A stretch of DNA of 64,000 nt from Anaeromyxobacter oryzae (GCF_023169945.1 NZ_AP025591.1:1758501-1822500); one strand, 5' to 3'. Shown: positions 34,621-43,706, counted from the first letter of the stretch. Program-made: numbers and translations. Notes: a model not told the origin generated them from the sequence alone.

Positions 34621-36054
34621 CTATGCCGATTCGGCACGATCCCCGCCGGGCGGCCGGAGCCGGTACTGGCGGAGCTTGGTGTAGAGGGTGCGCAGCCCGA
34701 GGCCGAGAACGCGGGCGGCCTCGCGCCTATTCCGGTAGCGGTGCAGCGTCGCGGCGATGAGCTCGCGCTCGGCGTCCGCGAGCGTCGCGCCCACCTCGAT
34801 CGTGACGACGCCGCTCGCTGCGGCGGGCGGCCACGGCCGCGGTGGCGCGACGGAGCCGGCGCCGGACGGCGCCGCGCGCCGGCGGCCGAGCTCGGAGAAG
34901 CCGTCCGTGCTGATGGTCTCGCCGGAGGCGAGGATCGCGGCGCTCTCCACGGCGTTCTTCAGCTCGCGGACGTTGCCCGGCCAGTCGTACTCCATGACGA
35001 GCTTCAGGGCGGCGGGCGAGATCCCGCGGATCTTGCCGTCGTTCCGCCGGTTGAAGTCGGCGATGAAGGCGTCGATGAGCGCGGGGATGTCCTCCTTGCG
35101 CTCGCGGAGCGGCGGGACGAGGAGGGTCACCACCTTGAGCCGGTAGTAGAGGTCCTCGCGGAACTTGCCGGACGCGATCGCCTCCTCGATGTTGCGGTTC
35201 GTCGCGGCGAGGACGGAGAGGTCCACCTTCACCTTCCCGGTCCCGCCGACGCGCCGGAACTCGTTCCGCTCGAGCACGCGCAGCAGCTTCGCCTGCGTCG
35301 CGGGATCCATCTCGGCGATCTCGTCGAGGAACAGCGTCCCGCCGTCGGCGAGCTCGAACAGCCCCTTCTTGCGCTCGTTGGCGCCGGTGAACGCGCCCTT
35401 CTCGTGCCCGAACAGCTCGTTCTCGAGCAGCTCGCGCCCGAGCGTCGCACAGTTCAGCGGGACGAAGAGCTGCCCGCGGCGCGGCCCGCGGGCGTGCAGG
35501 GCGCGGGCGATGAGCTCCTTCCCCGTGCCGCTCTCGCCGAGGACGAGGACGTTCGTCTTGTAGCGGGAGATCTTCTCGAGGGTCGTGAGCACGCGCCGGA
35601 TGGCCGGCGAGGAGCCGACGAGGCCGCTGTAGGACGCCGCCCCGCCGGCCGCGTCGGGGTCGGGCGCGCCCGAGCGCTCCGCGAGCTTCCGCAGCCGCGA
35701 CACGAGCACGACGGGATCGAACGGCGGCGCGAGGTAGTCGGCCGCCCCCTGCTGCATGGCGTCCACGGCCTCCTGGACCGTGCCCGCCGCGCCGAGGACG
35801 ACGACCGGCACGTCCGGGTGCTGGTGCCCGGCGCGCGCGACGAGGCTCGCGACGGCGACCGGGCCCATCGAGTGGGCGACGAAGATCGCGGCGAGCGGCT
35901 CCCGGTCGAGGGCCTCGAGCGCGTCGGCCTCGGTCGTCGCGACGACCGGCGTGAGCCCCGCGGCGGCGAGCCACCGGGCGCTCGGCGGCCCACCCGGCTG
36001 CGGCTTCAGGACGAGGCACCGCCGCCCGTCCTCCCGTGATCGCGTCCTCGGCAC
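34621..36054 (-). CDS. Sigma-54 enhancer-binding protein with degenerate receiver
   Basis: About 477 residues from GTG 36054; GTG 36081 would add nine residues, but that codon lies inside palindrome C. The N-terminal 110 residues are receiver-like, but the Asp position reads [11 protein letters not shown] (His) and the Lys position DYLAPPFDP, so phosphorylation is unlikely. The AAA+ domain is intact: GESGTGKE, the sigma-54 contact loop GAFTGA, Walker [13 protein letters not shown] and the arginine-finger region [13 protein letters not shown] Fis-type helix-turn-helix ends the protein ([26 protein letters not shown]). It lies between the two Ehr-type operons and is the obvious candidate regulator of both. 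Confidence 0.9.
   Translation of the reverse strand: MPRTRSREDGRRCLVLKPQPGGPPSARWLAAAGLTPVVATTEADALEALDREPLAAIFVAHSMGPVAVASLVARAGHQHPDVPVVVLGAAGTVQEAVDAMQQGAADYLAPPFDPVVLVSRLRKLAERSGAPDPDAAGGAASYSGLVGSSPAIRRVLTTLEKISRYKTNVLVLGESGTGKELIARALHARGPRRGQLFVPLNCATLGRELLENELFGHEKGAFTGANERKKGLFELADGGTLFLDEIAEMDPATQAKLLRVLERNEFRRVGGTGKVKVDLSVLAATNRNIEEAIASGKFREDLYYRLKVVTLLVPPLRERKEDIPALIDAFIADFNRRNDGKIRGISPAALKLVMEYDWPGNVRELKNAVESAAILASGETISTDGFSELGRRRAAPSGAGSVAPPRPWPPAAASGVVTIEVGATLADAERELIAATLHRYRNRREAARVLGLGLRTLYTKLRQYRLRPPGGDRAESA
34624..34636. promoter_or_regulatory. Palindromic operator candidate, copy B
   Basis: TGCCGATTCGGCA, a perfect inverted repeat around one base. It overlaps the last codons of the enhancer-binding-protein gene and lies about 125-135 bases upstream of the start expected from the sigma-54 promoter. 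Confidence 0.6.
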
Positions 36055-36066
36055 GGACGGAGTGTA

Positions 36067-36081
36067 GTGCCGATTCGGCAC
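36067..36081. promoter_or_regulatory. Palindromic operator candidate, copy C
   Basis: GTGCCGATTCGGCAC, a perfect 7+1+7 inverted repeat, identical in its core to copy B. It is 13 bases upstream of the chosen start of the activator gene and 100 bases upstream of the plus-strand HyfB-like ATG, so it could serve autoregulation and activation of the second operon. Confidence 0.65.
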
Positions 36082-36180
36082 CGGTCACAACCCGATCCCC
36101 GAGGGAACGTGCCCCTCCGGCGCGAGCTGGAGTACCCTGCTCGGAGCACGTCGCACCTGCTCCCGGTCCTGCGGTCGCCC

Positions 36181-38187
36181 ATGATCCTGGCCCTGGTCAC
36201 CGCCGCCATCCTCCTCACCGCCTCGAGCGGCGCGCTCGCGCTGCCCTTCCGGCGGACCCCGGCGCGCGCACAGCGCGTGGCGTGTGCCGCGATGTGCGCG
36301 GGGGCCGTCCTCGGGGTGACCGGCGCGGTGCTGGCGCTCCGCGCGCCGGCGCCGCCCGCCCTCGCCCTGCCGTGGGCCGCGCCCGGCGGCACGTTCGCGC
36401 TGCGGCTCGACGGCCTCTCCGCGCTGTTCCTCCTGCCGGTGCTCGTCGTCCCGGCGCTCGGGTCCATCTACGGCCTCGCCTACTTCCCCCAGGCGCGCCT
36501 CGGCGGGAAGGCGGTGCGGCTCCAGATCTTCTACGGCCTCGTCACCGGCGCGATGGCCCTCGTCGTCGCCGCCGCGAACGCGATCCTCTTCCTCGCCGCG
36601 TGGGAGGTGATGGCGCTCTGCGGGTTCTTCCTCGTCCTCACGGATCACGAGGTGCCCGAGACGCAGCGCGCGGCGTTCGTGTACCTCGCCTCGGCGCACG
36701 CCGGGAACCTCGCCCTGTTCGCGGCGTTCGCGCTGCTCGGGAAGCTCGCCGGGACCCTGGACTTCGCAGGGATGGGCGGGCTCGCGGCGCACGGCGGCCT
36801 CGCCACCGCGGTGTTCGTCCTCGCGCTCGGCGGGTTCGGCCTCAAGGCGGGCCTGCTCCCGCTCCACTTCTGGCTGCCGGGCGCCCACGCCGCGGCGCCG
36901 AGCCACGTCTCCGCGCTCATGTCCGGCGTCCTCCTCAAGACCGGCATCTACGGGATCCTGCGCGTGACCGGCTTCTTCGACGGGCCGCCGGTGGCGTGGG
37001 GCACGCTCGTGCTCCTCGGCGGCGCCGTCTCGGCGGTGCTGGGCGTCGCCTTCGCGCTGGCGCAGCACGACGTGAAGCGGCTGCTCGCGTACCACTCGGT
37101 GGAGAACATCGGGATCATCGCCATGGGCATCGGGCTCGCGCTCCTCGGGCGTGCCCTCGGCGATCCCGCGCTCGTGTTCCTCGGGTTCGCGGCCGCCGTG
37201 CTCCACGTCGTGAACCACGCCACCTTCAAGGCGCTCCTCTTCCTCGGGGCGGGCGCCGTCATCCACGCCACCGGCACGCGCGAGATCGACCACCTCGGCG
37301 GCCTCGCGCGGGCGATGCCCCGGACGGCGGCGCTCTTCCTCGTGGGCGCCGCCGCGATCAGCGGGCTGCCGCCGCTGAACGGGTTCGCGTCGGAGTGGCT
37401 CGTGTACGTCGCGTCGGTCCGGACCGCGCTCCACGGCGGCCCCGTCCCCCAGCCGCACTTCGCGGTCCTCGGCGCGCCGGTGCTGGCCTTCGTCGGCGGC
37501 CTGGCCGCGGCGTGCTTCGCGAAGGTGTTCGGGGCGGTGTTCCTCGGCCACGCGCGGTCGCCTCACGCCGGCGGCGCGCACGAGGCGCCGGCGCCGATGC
37601 TCGTCCCCATGGCGGTCCTCGCCGGCGTCTGCGTCGTCATCGGCGTCGCGCCCGCCGCGCTCCTCCCCGCGCTCGCGAAGGCCGCCGCCCAGTGGTCGGG
37701 GGTGGCGCCCGCCGCGCTCGCCGGGCCGGCGGCCGAGGCCGGCGCGTCCGCGATGCGGGTGAGCGCCGTCGCCGCCGCGCTCGTCGGGGCGGTGCTCCTC
37801 CTCGCGCTCCTCCGGCGCGCCCGCCTCCGCGCGCCCCAGCCCGAGGCGGAGACGTGGGGCTGCGGCTACGCCCGGCCCACCGCCCGGATGCAGTACACCG
37901 GCTCGTCGTTCGCCGAGATGCTCGTCCTGCGCTTCGGCTGGGTCTTCTTCCCGCGGGCGCGGGTCGAGCCGCCGCGCGGCGTGTTCCCGCGGCGCGCCTC
38001 CTTCTCCTCGTCGGTACCGGACACGGTGCTCGACGTCGCGATCACGCCCGCCACGTCCTGGATCGGCCGCCTGGCCGCGCGGGCGCGGAGCCCGCTGCTC
38101 GGGTCGGTGCAGGTGCAGGCGCTGCTGCTCGTCACCGGGGTGATCGTGCTCCTCGGGTGGCTCGCGCTCGCGGGAGGCGCGCCGTGA
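36181..38187 (+). CDS. HyfB-like antiporter-type membrane subunit (copy 2)
   Basis: 668 residues, about 16 helices. Same landmarks as copy 1: FLAAWEVMALCGFFLVL, GGFGLKAGLLPLHFWLPGAHAAAPSHVSALMSG, HDVKRLLAYHSVENIGI and the HyfB tail WGCGYARPTARMQYTGSSFAEM. The start is ATG 36181 at the head of a membrane helix. The 100 bases upstream carry palindrome C, but I find no convincing -24/-12 element. First gene of the plus-strand operon. Confidence 0.92.
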   Translation: MILALVTAAILLTASSGALALPFRRTPARAQRVACAAMCAGAVLGVTGAVLALRAPAPPALALPWAAPGGTFALRLDGLSALFLLPVLVVPALGSIYGLAYFPQARLGGKAVRLQIFYGLVTGAMALVVAAANAILFLAAWEVMALCGFFLVLTDHEVPETQRAAFVYLASAHAGNLALFAAFALLGKLAGTLDFAGMGGLAAHGGLATAVFVLALGGFGLKAGLLPLHFWLPGAHAAAPSHVSALMSGVLLKTGIYGILRVTGFFDGPPVAWGTLVLLGGAVSAVLGVAFALAQHDVKRLLAYHSVENIGIIAMGIGLALLGRALGDPALVFLGFAAAVLHVVNHATFKALLFLGAGAVIHATGTREIDHLGGLARAMPRTAALFLVGAAAISGLPPLNGFASEWLVYVASVRTALHGGPVPQPHFAVLGAPVLAFVGGLAAACFAKVFGAVFLGHARSPHAGGAHEAPAPMLVPMAVLAGVCVVIGVAPAALLPALAKAAAQWSGVAPAALAGPAAEAGASAMRVSAVAAALVGAVLLLALLRRARLRAPQPEAETWGCGYARPTARMQYTGSSFAEMLVLRFGWVFFPRARVEPPRGVFPRRASFSSSVPDTVLDVAITPATSWIGRLAARARSPLLGSVQVQALLLVTGVIVLLGWLALAGGAP

Positions 38188-39092
38188 TCCGGTCCGCGAT
38201 CTCCTTCGCCGCCTTCCTCCTGCTCTCGCCGCTGCTGCTCGGCGTCGTGACCCGGGTGAAGGCGATCTTCGCGGGCCGCACCGGGGCGCCGCTCCTGCAG
38301 CCGTACCACGACCTCCGCCGGCTCCTCGGGAAGGGCGCCGTCTACAGCCGCACGACGACGTGGGTCTTCCGGGCCGGCCCGGTGGTCGGCCTCGCCGCGG
38401 TCCTCTGCGCCGGGCTCCTCCTGTCCTTCGGCGGCGCGCCGGCGCTGCTCGCGTTCCCGGGCGACTTCGTCCTCTTCGCGTACCTGCTCGGCCTCGGCCG
38501 GTTCGCGACCGCCCTCGCGGCGCTCGACACCGGGTCGTCGTTCGAGGGGATGGGCGCGGCGCGGGAGGTCACCTTCGCGTCGTACGCCGAGCCCGCGCTG
38601 TTCCTGTGCCTCGTGGTCCTGGCGAGCGCGACCGGCTCGCTGTCGCTCACGGGGATGCTCGGCGACGCGCTCCCCGACGTGTGGCACGGCCAGGGCCCGA
38701 CGCTGCTCCTCGCCGCGGTGGCGCTGTTCGGCGTCGCGCTCGCGGAGAACGCGCGCATCCCCTTCGACGACCCGACCACGCACCTCGAGCTCACGATGAT
38801 CCACGAGGTGATGGTCCTCGATCACTCCGGCCCGGACCTCGCGCTCATCCAGTACGGCGCCTCGCTGAAGCTCTTCCTCCTCGGTGCCCTCGTCGTGCGT
38901 CTCGGGCTCGGGCTGCCGCTCGCTTCGCCGGAGGCGTCGCTCGCCGCGTTCCTCGCCGGGATGCTCGCCTTCGCGGTCGTGGTCGGCGCCGTCGAGTCCA
39001 CCATGGCGCGCCTCCGGCTGACCCGCGTCCCCCAGTTCCTCGTCGCCTCCTCCGTGCTGTCGCTGCTCGCCCTCGTCCTGCTGCTCCGGTGA
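38184..39092 (+). CDS. HyfC/NuoH-like membrane subunit (copy 2)
   Basis: 302 residues. GTG start overlaps the HyfB-like stop as GTGA. VTRVKAIFAGRTGAPLLQPYHDLRRLLGK, LDTGSSFEGMGAAREVTFASYAEPAL and RIPFDDPTTHLELTMIHEVMVLDHSGPDLA match copy 1 almost residue for residue in these loops, while the helices differ, so the two copies are old paralogues rather than a recent duplication. Confidence 0.92.
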   Translation: MIRSAISFAAFLLLSPLLLGVVTRVKAIFAGRTGAPLLQPYHDLRRLLGKGAVYSRTTTWVFRAGPVVGLAAVLCAGLLLSFGGAPALLAFPGDFVLFAYLLGLGRFATALAALDTGSSFEGMGAAREVTFASYAEPALFLCLVVLASATGSLSLTGMLGDALPDVWHGQGPTLLLAAVALFGVALAENARIPFDDPTTHLELTMIHEVMVLDHSGPDLALIQYGASLKLFLLGALVVRLGLGLPLASPEASLAAFLAGMLAFAVVVGAVESTMARLRLTRVPQFLVASSVLSLLALVLLLR

Positions 39093-39096
39093 CCGG

Positions 39097-39744
39097 ATGA
39101 CGTCCTGGACCGCCCTCCTCTTCGTGCTCGTGGTGGTGCTGGACCTGGTCGTCCTCGCCTCGAGCCGCCTGCGCGGGGCGATCCGGAGCGTCGCCTTCCA
39201 GGGCGCGCTGCTGTCGCTCCTGCCCGTGGTGCTCGCCACCGGCGCGCACCAGACGGTCCACGTCGTTGCGCTCGCGGCGGGCGCGCTCGTGGTGAAGGGC
39301 GTCGTCATCCCGGGGCTGATGCTCTGGGCGATGCGCGAGGCGGCGATCCGCCGGGAGCAGGAGCCCATCGTCGGGTTCGGGCCGTCCATGGTCCTCGGCG
39401 CCATCGGGATCGTGGCTGCCTTCGTCTTCTCCGGCGCGGTGCCGCTGCCCATCCCGGAGAAGCACCCGCTGCTCGTCCCCACCTCCCTCTCCACCGTGTG
39501 GACCGGGCTCCTCCTCGTCGTCACCCGCCGCAAGGCGGTCGCCCAGGTGCTCGGGTTCCTGGTGCTCGAGAACGGCGTGTTCGTCTTCGGCGTGCTGCTC
39601 TCGGACTTCATGCCGGTGATGGTCGAGGCGGGCGTGCTGCTCGACCTCTTCGCCGCGGTGTTCGTGATGGGGATCGTGATCTTCCACATCAACCGGGAGT
39701 TCTCGTCGCTCGACACCCGGAAGCTGTCGAGCCTGAGGGACTGA
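39097..39744 (+). CDS. HyfE-like membrane subunit (copy 2)
   Basis: 215 residues, about six helices. The NuoK-like core AQVLGFLVLENGVFVFGVLLSDFMPVMVEAGVLLDLF carries the membrane Glu residues. Four bases after the HyfC-like gene and three before the HyfF-like GTG. Confidence 0.88.
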   Translation: MTSWTALLFVLVVVLDLVVLASSRLRGAIRSVAFQGALLSLLPVVLATGAHQTVHVVALAAGALVVKGVVIPGLMLWAMREAAIRREQEPIVGFGPSMVLGAIGIVAAFVFSGAVPLPIPEKHPLLVPTSLSTVWTGLLLVVTRRKAVAQVLGFLVLENGVFVFGVLLSDFMPVMVEAGVLLDLFAAVFVMGIVIFHINREFSSLDTRKLSSLRD

Positions 39745-39747
39745 CGC

Positions 39748-41178
39748 GTGCTCCTCCTCGTCCTCGTGCCGCTCGCCCTCGCGGCCGTCGCCTTCGCCCT
39801 CCCCGCGGGACGGCGGAGACCGCGCGTGCTGCTCGCCGGCGCGATCGTCCACGCGGCGGGGGTCGCCGCGCTCTGGGTTCTTCGCCCGGCGCCCGCGCTC
39901 GGCGGCTGGCTCGCGGTGGACGCCGCCGGCCTCCTCGCGCTGACGACCGCGAGCGCGGTGTTCCTCGTCTGCGCCGTCTACGTGCAGGGCTACCTCGCCG
40001 CGCACCCGGAGCGCGACGACCGCGTGTTCGTGTCGAGCCTCCTCGTCCTGCTCGCGGCGATGACGGCGGTGTCCCTCGCCCAGCACCTCGGGCTGCTCTG
40101 GGTGGTGATCGAGGTCACCACCCTCTCCACCGCGCCTCTCATCTACTTCAAGCACGACGCCCGCTCGCTCGAGGCCACCTGGAAGTACCTCATGGTCTGC
40201 TCGATCGGCATCGCGCTCGCGCTCCTCGGCACCTTCCTCCTCGCCGTCGCGTCGGCGGGGCCGGGCGGGCCCCGGTCGCTGCTCGTGGCCGACCTCGTCG
40301 CCGCCGCCCCCGCGCTCTCGCGGCCGTGGGTGCGCGGGGCGTTCGTGTTCCTCCTCGCCGGCTACGGCACGAAGATGGGGCTCGCGCCCTTCCACGCCTG
40401 GAAGCCGGACGCGTACGGCGAGGCCCCGGGCGTGCTCGGCGCGCTCCTCTCCGGCGGCGTGACGAACCTCGCCTTCCTCGCGCTCGTGCGCGTCCTCACG
40501 GTGTGCCACGCCGCGGGCGAGGGCGCCTTCGCGCGCGGGGCCCTCCTCGGCGTGGGGCTCCTGTCGATGGCCGTCGCCGCGATCTTCATCGTCGGGCAGC
40601 GCGACGTGAAGCGGCTGCTCGCGTACTCGAGCGTGGAGCACATGGGCATCCTCGCGCTCGGCGTGGGGCTCGGCGGCGCCGCCAGCTCCGGCGCGTTCTT
40701 CCACATGGTGAACAACGGCCTCACGAAGGGCGTCCTGTTCCTCACCGCCGGCAACATCCAGCGGGCCTTCGGCTCGAAGCACGTCGACCACCTCCGGGGC
40801 GCCGCGCGCCTCCTCCCCCTCTCGGGTCCGCTCTTCCTCGCGGGGTTCCTGGCCGTCACCGGCTCCCCGCCCTTCTCGCCGTTCTTCAGCGAGTTCGCGA
40901 TCCTCTCCGGCGCGCTCCAGGACGGCCGCTTCCTCGTCTCCGCCGCGTACCTCCTGCTCCTCGCGGTGATCTTCGTGGCGATGGGCGTGACGGTGCTCCG
41001 GGTGGTGCAGGGCGACCCCGGCGACGTCGAGGTCCGCCCCGAGTTCCGCGACGCGGCGCTCACCGCGGGACCGCCGCTCGCGCTCATGCTCGTCGTCCTC
41101 GCCCTCGGGCTGTTCGTGCCGCGCGGGCTCCTCGCCCTCTTCGACGCCGCCGCCGCTGCGGTGGGGGGCCGATCGTGA
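39748..41178 (+). CDS. HyfF-like antiporter-type membrane subunit (copy 2)
   Basis: 476 residues from GTG 39748. Channel residues in LLWVVIEVTTLSTAPLIYF (Glu), GYGTKMGLAPFHAWKPDAYGEAP (Lys) and RDVKRLLAYSSVEHMG, followed by FHMVNNGLTKGVLFLTAGNI. About 14 helices. Confidence 0.9.
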   Translation: MLLLVLVPLALAAVAFALPAGRRRPRVLLAGAIVHAAGVAALWVLRPAPALGGWLAVDAAGLLALTTASAVFLVCAVYVQGYLAAHPERDDRVFVSSLLVLLAAMTAVSLAQHLGLLWVVIEVTTLSTAPLIYFKHDARSLEATWKYLMVCSIGIALALLGTFLLAVASAGPGGPRSLLVADLVAAAPALSRPWVRGAFVFLLAGYGTKMGLAPFHAWKPDAYGEAPGVLGALLSGGVTNLAFLALVRVLTVCHAAGEGAFARGALLGVGLLSMAVAAIFIVGQRDVKRLLAYSSVEHMGILALGVGLGGAASSGAFFHMVNNGLTKGVLFLTAGNIQRAFGSKHVDHLRGAARLLPLSGPLFLAGFLAVTGSPPFSPFFSEFAILSGALQDGRFLVSAAYLLLLAVIFVAMGVTVLRVVQGDPGDVEVRPEFRDAALTAGPPLALMLVVLALGLFVPRGLLALFDAAAAAVGGRS

Positions 41179-42686
41179 GCCGCGTCCTCGTCGCCCGGAA
41201 CGCCGAGGCGGTGCCGGCGGACGACGTGCCGCGGCTGCCGCTCGCGGCCTTCCAGGGGATCGTCGCGGACGCGCTCACCGCCGGCGGCCGCGTGGTCGCC
41301 TACTTCGGCGAGCCGGCCGCGGACGGCGTCACGGTCACCGCCGCGCTCGCGAACGACCGCGAGCACGTCGTCGGGCTGCTCTCGACGTCGATGCCGCCCG
41401 CCGTCCCCTCGCTCGCGGAGGAGTGCCCGGCGCTCCAGCTCTTCGAGCGCGAGCTCGCGGAGCAGCACGGCGTCGTGCCCGTCGGCCACCCCTGGCCGAA
41501 GCCGGTGCGCTTCGAGCCGCCGCGCCCGGGCGAGGGCGCCGCGGGCCGCCCCGGTCCGGCCGAGACGATCCCGGGCGCCTACCCGTTCTTCGCGGTGGCC
41601 GGCGAGGAGGTGCACGAGGTCGCGGTCGGCCCGGTGCACGCGGGCATCATCGAGCCCGGCCACTTCCGGTTCCAGTGCCACGGCGAGAACGTCTTCCACC
41701 TCGAGATCGTCCTCGGGTACCAGCACCGCGGCGTGGAGCGCCTCCTCGAGGGCGGCCCCGACCGCCGCACCGTCGCGCTCGTCGAGTCCATCGCGGGCGA
41801 CACGACCGTCGGTCACGCCCTCGCCCACGCGCGGGCGCTCGAGGCGCTCTGCGGGATCGAGGCGCCGCCGCGGGCCGTCGCGCTCCGCGCCGTCGCCCTC
41901 GAGCTCGAGCGGCTCGCGAACCACGTGGGCGACCTCGGCGCGCTCGCGACCGACATCGGGTTCCTCCCCACGGCGAGCTACTGCGGCGCGCTCCGCGCCG
42001 AGTTCCTGAACGCGGTCGCCGAGATCTGCGGGAACCGCTTCGGCCGCGGGCTCGTCGTCCCGGGCGGCGTCCGGTTCGACCTGCCCGACGGCGCGGCGGC
42101 CCGCCTCGCCGGCCGCGTCGCGCACGCCTGGGAGAAGGCCGCGGCCGCGGCCCGCCTCTTCTTCCGGGCCGCGTCGGTGCGCAACCGGACCGACGGCACC
42201 GGCGTCGTCACCACCGCGGTCGCGCGGGAGCTCGGGCTCGTCGGCCCCGCCGGCCGCGCGAGCGGGCTCGCCGTCGACGTGCGCGCCACGCACCCCTTCG
42301 CGCCGTACGAGACGACGCCCATCCCGATCGTCACGCACGAGGGCGGGGACGTCTCGGCCCGGGCGCGCGTGCGCCGGAAGGAGGCGGAGCACTCGGCGGC
42401 CTTCGTCGTGGCGGCGCTCTCGACGCTGCCCCTCGGGCCCGTGCGGACGGACGTTCCCGCGCCGCGGCCGGACCGCCTCGCCGTGTCGCTCGTCGAGGGC
42501 TGGCGCGGCGAGATCTGCCACGCGGTGCGGACCGGCCCGGACGGCCGCTTCGCCCGCTACCAGATCGTGGACCCCTCGTTCCACAACTGGATGGGGCTCC
42601 AGCTCGCGCTCCGCGGCCAGCAGATCAGCGACTTCCCGCTCTGCAACAAGAGCTTCAACCTCTCCTACTGTGGGCACGACCTGTGA
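41175..42686 (+). CDS. HyfG-like (NuoC-NuoD fused) large subunit without the N-terminal Ni ligands (copy 2)
   Basis: 503 residues; GTG start overlaps the HyfF-like stop. NuoC-like part: CPALQLFERELAEQHGVVPVGHPWPKPVRF. NuoD-like part: VHEVAVGPVHAGIIEPGHFRFQCHGENVFHLEIVLGYQHRGVERLL. The RxCGxC position reads ESIAGDTTVGHALAHARALEALCG, again without either cysteine, and the end reads ISDFPLCNKSFNLSYCGHDL. The C-x8-C tail is thus conserved between both copies while the nickel site is not, which argues for a conserved but different role. Confidence 0.88.
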   Translation: MSRVLVARNAEAVPADDVPRLPLAAFQGIVADALTAGGRVVAYFGEPAADGVTVTAALANDREHVVGLLSTSMPPAVPSLAEECPALQLFERELAEQHGVVPVGHPWPKPVRFEPPRPGEGAAGRPGPAETIPGAYPFFAVAGEEVHEVAVGPVHAGIIEPGHFRFQCHGENVFHLEIVLGYQHRGVERLLEGGPDRRTVALVESIAGDTTVGHALAHARALEALCGIEAPPRAVALRAVALELERLANHVGDLGALATDIGFLPTASYCGALRAEFLNAVAEICGNRFGRGLVVPGGVRFDLPDGAAARLAGRVAHAWEKAAAAARLFFRAASVRNRTDGTGVVTTAVARELGLVGPAGRASGLAVDVRATHPFAPYETTPIPIVTHEGGDVSARARVRRKEAEHSAAFVVAALSTLPLGPVRTDVPAPRPDRLAVSLVEGWRGEICHAVRTGPDGRFARYQIVDPSFHNWMGLQLALRGQQISDFPLCNKSFNLSYCGHDL

Positions 42687-43486
42687 TCGGGATCCTCCGC
42701 ACCCGGCTCCGCCTCGGCCGACAGACGATCGCGTACCCGAACGGCCCGGCCCGCTTCCCGGCGCGCTTCCGCGGCCGCCCCGCGCTCGACGCGGGCCGGT
42801 GCGAGGCCGGGTGCGCGGAGTGCGCCGCGGCGTGCCCGACGGAGGCCGTCCTCGGCGCCGGCACGAAGGACCTCGCGATCGACCTCGGCGCCTGCCTCTA
42901 CTGCGGGCGGTGCGAGGAGGCCTGCTCCGGCGGCGCGATCCGGTTCACGCGCGACTACCGCCTCGCGATGCGCTCGCGGTCCGAGCTGGTCGCGCGCGGG
43001 GACGAGCCGCGGCTCGCGCGCGCGCTCGACGGGCGCATGAGGCGGCTCTTCGGCCGCTCGCTCAAGCTCCGGCAGGTGTCCGCGGGCGGATGCAACGGCT
43101 GCGAGGCGGAGCTCAACGCCGCCGGCAACGTGCAGTTCGACCTCGGCCGCTTCGGCATCCAGTTCGTCGCCTCTCCGCGCCACGCCGACGGCATCGTCGT
43201 CACCGGCCCCGTCTCGGAGAACATGCGCGCCGCGCTGCGCGCGACCTGGGAGGCGACGCCCGCTCCCCGGCTCGTCATCGCGGTCGGGGCCTGCGCGATC
43301 TCCGGCGGCCCGTTCCGGGGGAGCCCGGCCTGCCACGACGGCATTGCGGGCGGGCTGCCGGACGTCCCGGTGGATCTGTGGATCCCCGGCTGCCCGCCGC
43401 ACCCGGTGACCGTGCTCGACGGGCTGCTCCGGTTGCTTGGGCGGATCGAGGGGGATGGGCCGGGGGTCGAGGTCACGCAGCTCTGA
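42683..43486 (+). CDS. Fused 2x[4Fe-4S] ferredoxin / HyfI-NuoB-like subunit (copy 2)
   Basis: 267 residues; GTG start overlaps the large-subunit stop. Ferredoxin-like motifs CEAGCAECAAACP and CLYCGRCEEACSGG. N2-type ligands GGCNGCEAEL, VGACAISGGP and PGCPPHP are all present. The stretch GRSLKLRQVSAGGCNGCE is identical in both copies. Last gene of the operon, followed by the large inverted repeat. Confidence 0.9.
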   Translation: MIGILRTRLRLGRQTIAYPNGPARFPARFRGRPALDAGRCEAGCAECAAACPTEAVLGAGTKDLAIDLGACLYCGRCEEACSGGAIRFTRDYRLAMRSRSELVARGDEPRLARALDGRMRRLFGRSLKLRQVSAGGCNGCEAELNAAGNVQFDLGRFGIQFVASPRHADGIVVTGPVSENMRAALRATWEATPAPRLVIAVGACAISGGPFRGSPACHDGIAGGLPDVPVDLWIPGCPPHPVTVLDGLLRLLGRIEGDGPGVEVTQL

Positions 43487-43510
43487 CGGGGACGCCTTCG
43501 TTCCCGTGCC

Positions 43511-43706
43511 CCGTGCCCGTACACGTGCCCGGCTTCTCCGTGGCCGTGGCCCGCCCTCCCGTGGCCCGTGGCCCTACGATCCGTGATCCGACGACCCGTG
43601 GCCTGGCTCGACGCGAGCGCGCCGTCGTCTGCCGGGCACGGTCCAGGGTCCACGGGCCACGGGAATCGGGTGACGGGCACGGGGTCGGGCACGTGTACGG
43701 GCACGG
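43511..43706. repeat. Nested long inverted repeat between converging genes
   Basis: The outer arms, 43511-43531 and 43686-43706, are perfect 21-base reverse complements (core GTGCCCGTACACGTGCCC). Inside them, CCCGTGGCCCGTGG (43558-43571) is the exact reverse complement of CCACGGGCCACGGG (43650-43663). Together they could fold into a long interrupted hairpin. The sequence is built of CCCGTG/GGGCAC units and encodes nothing convincing. It fills the 260-base gap between the end of the second Ehr operon and the PspC-domain gene. Confidence 0.75.

Noticed and set aside
36160..36180. GG-N10-GC match as sigma-54 promoter for the plus-strand Ehr operon
   Set aside because: Only the invariant GG and GC fit, the rest does not, and transcription would start inside the coding region.
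26797..43486. Calling the two operons true [NiFe] hydrogenases or formate hydrogenlyase
   Set aside because: Both large subunits lack the N-terminal CxxC nickel ligands, and no formate dehydrogenase or hyp maturation genes are present.
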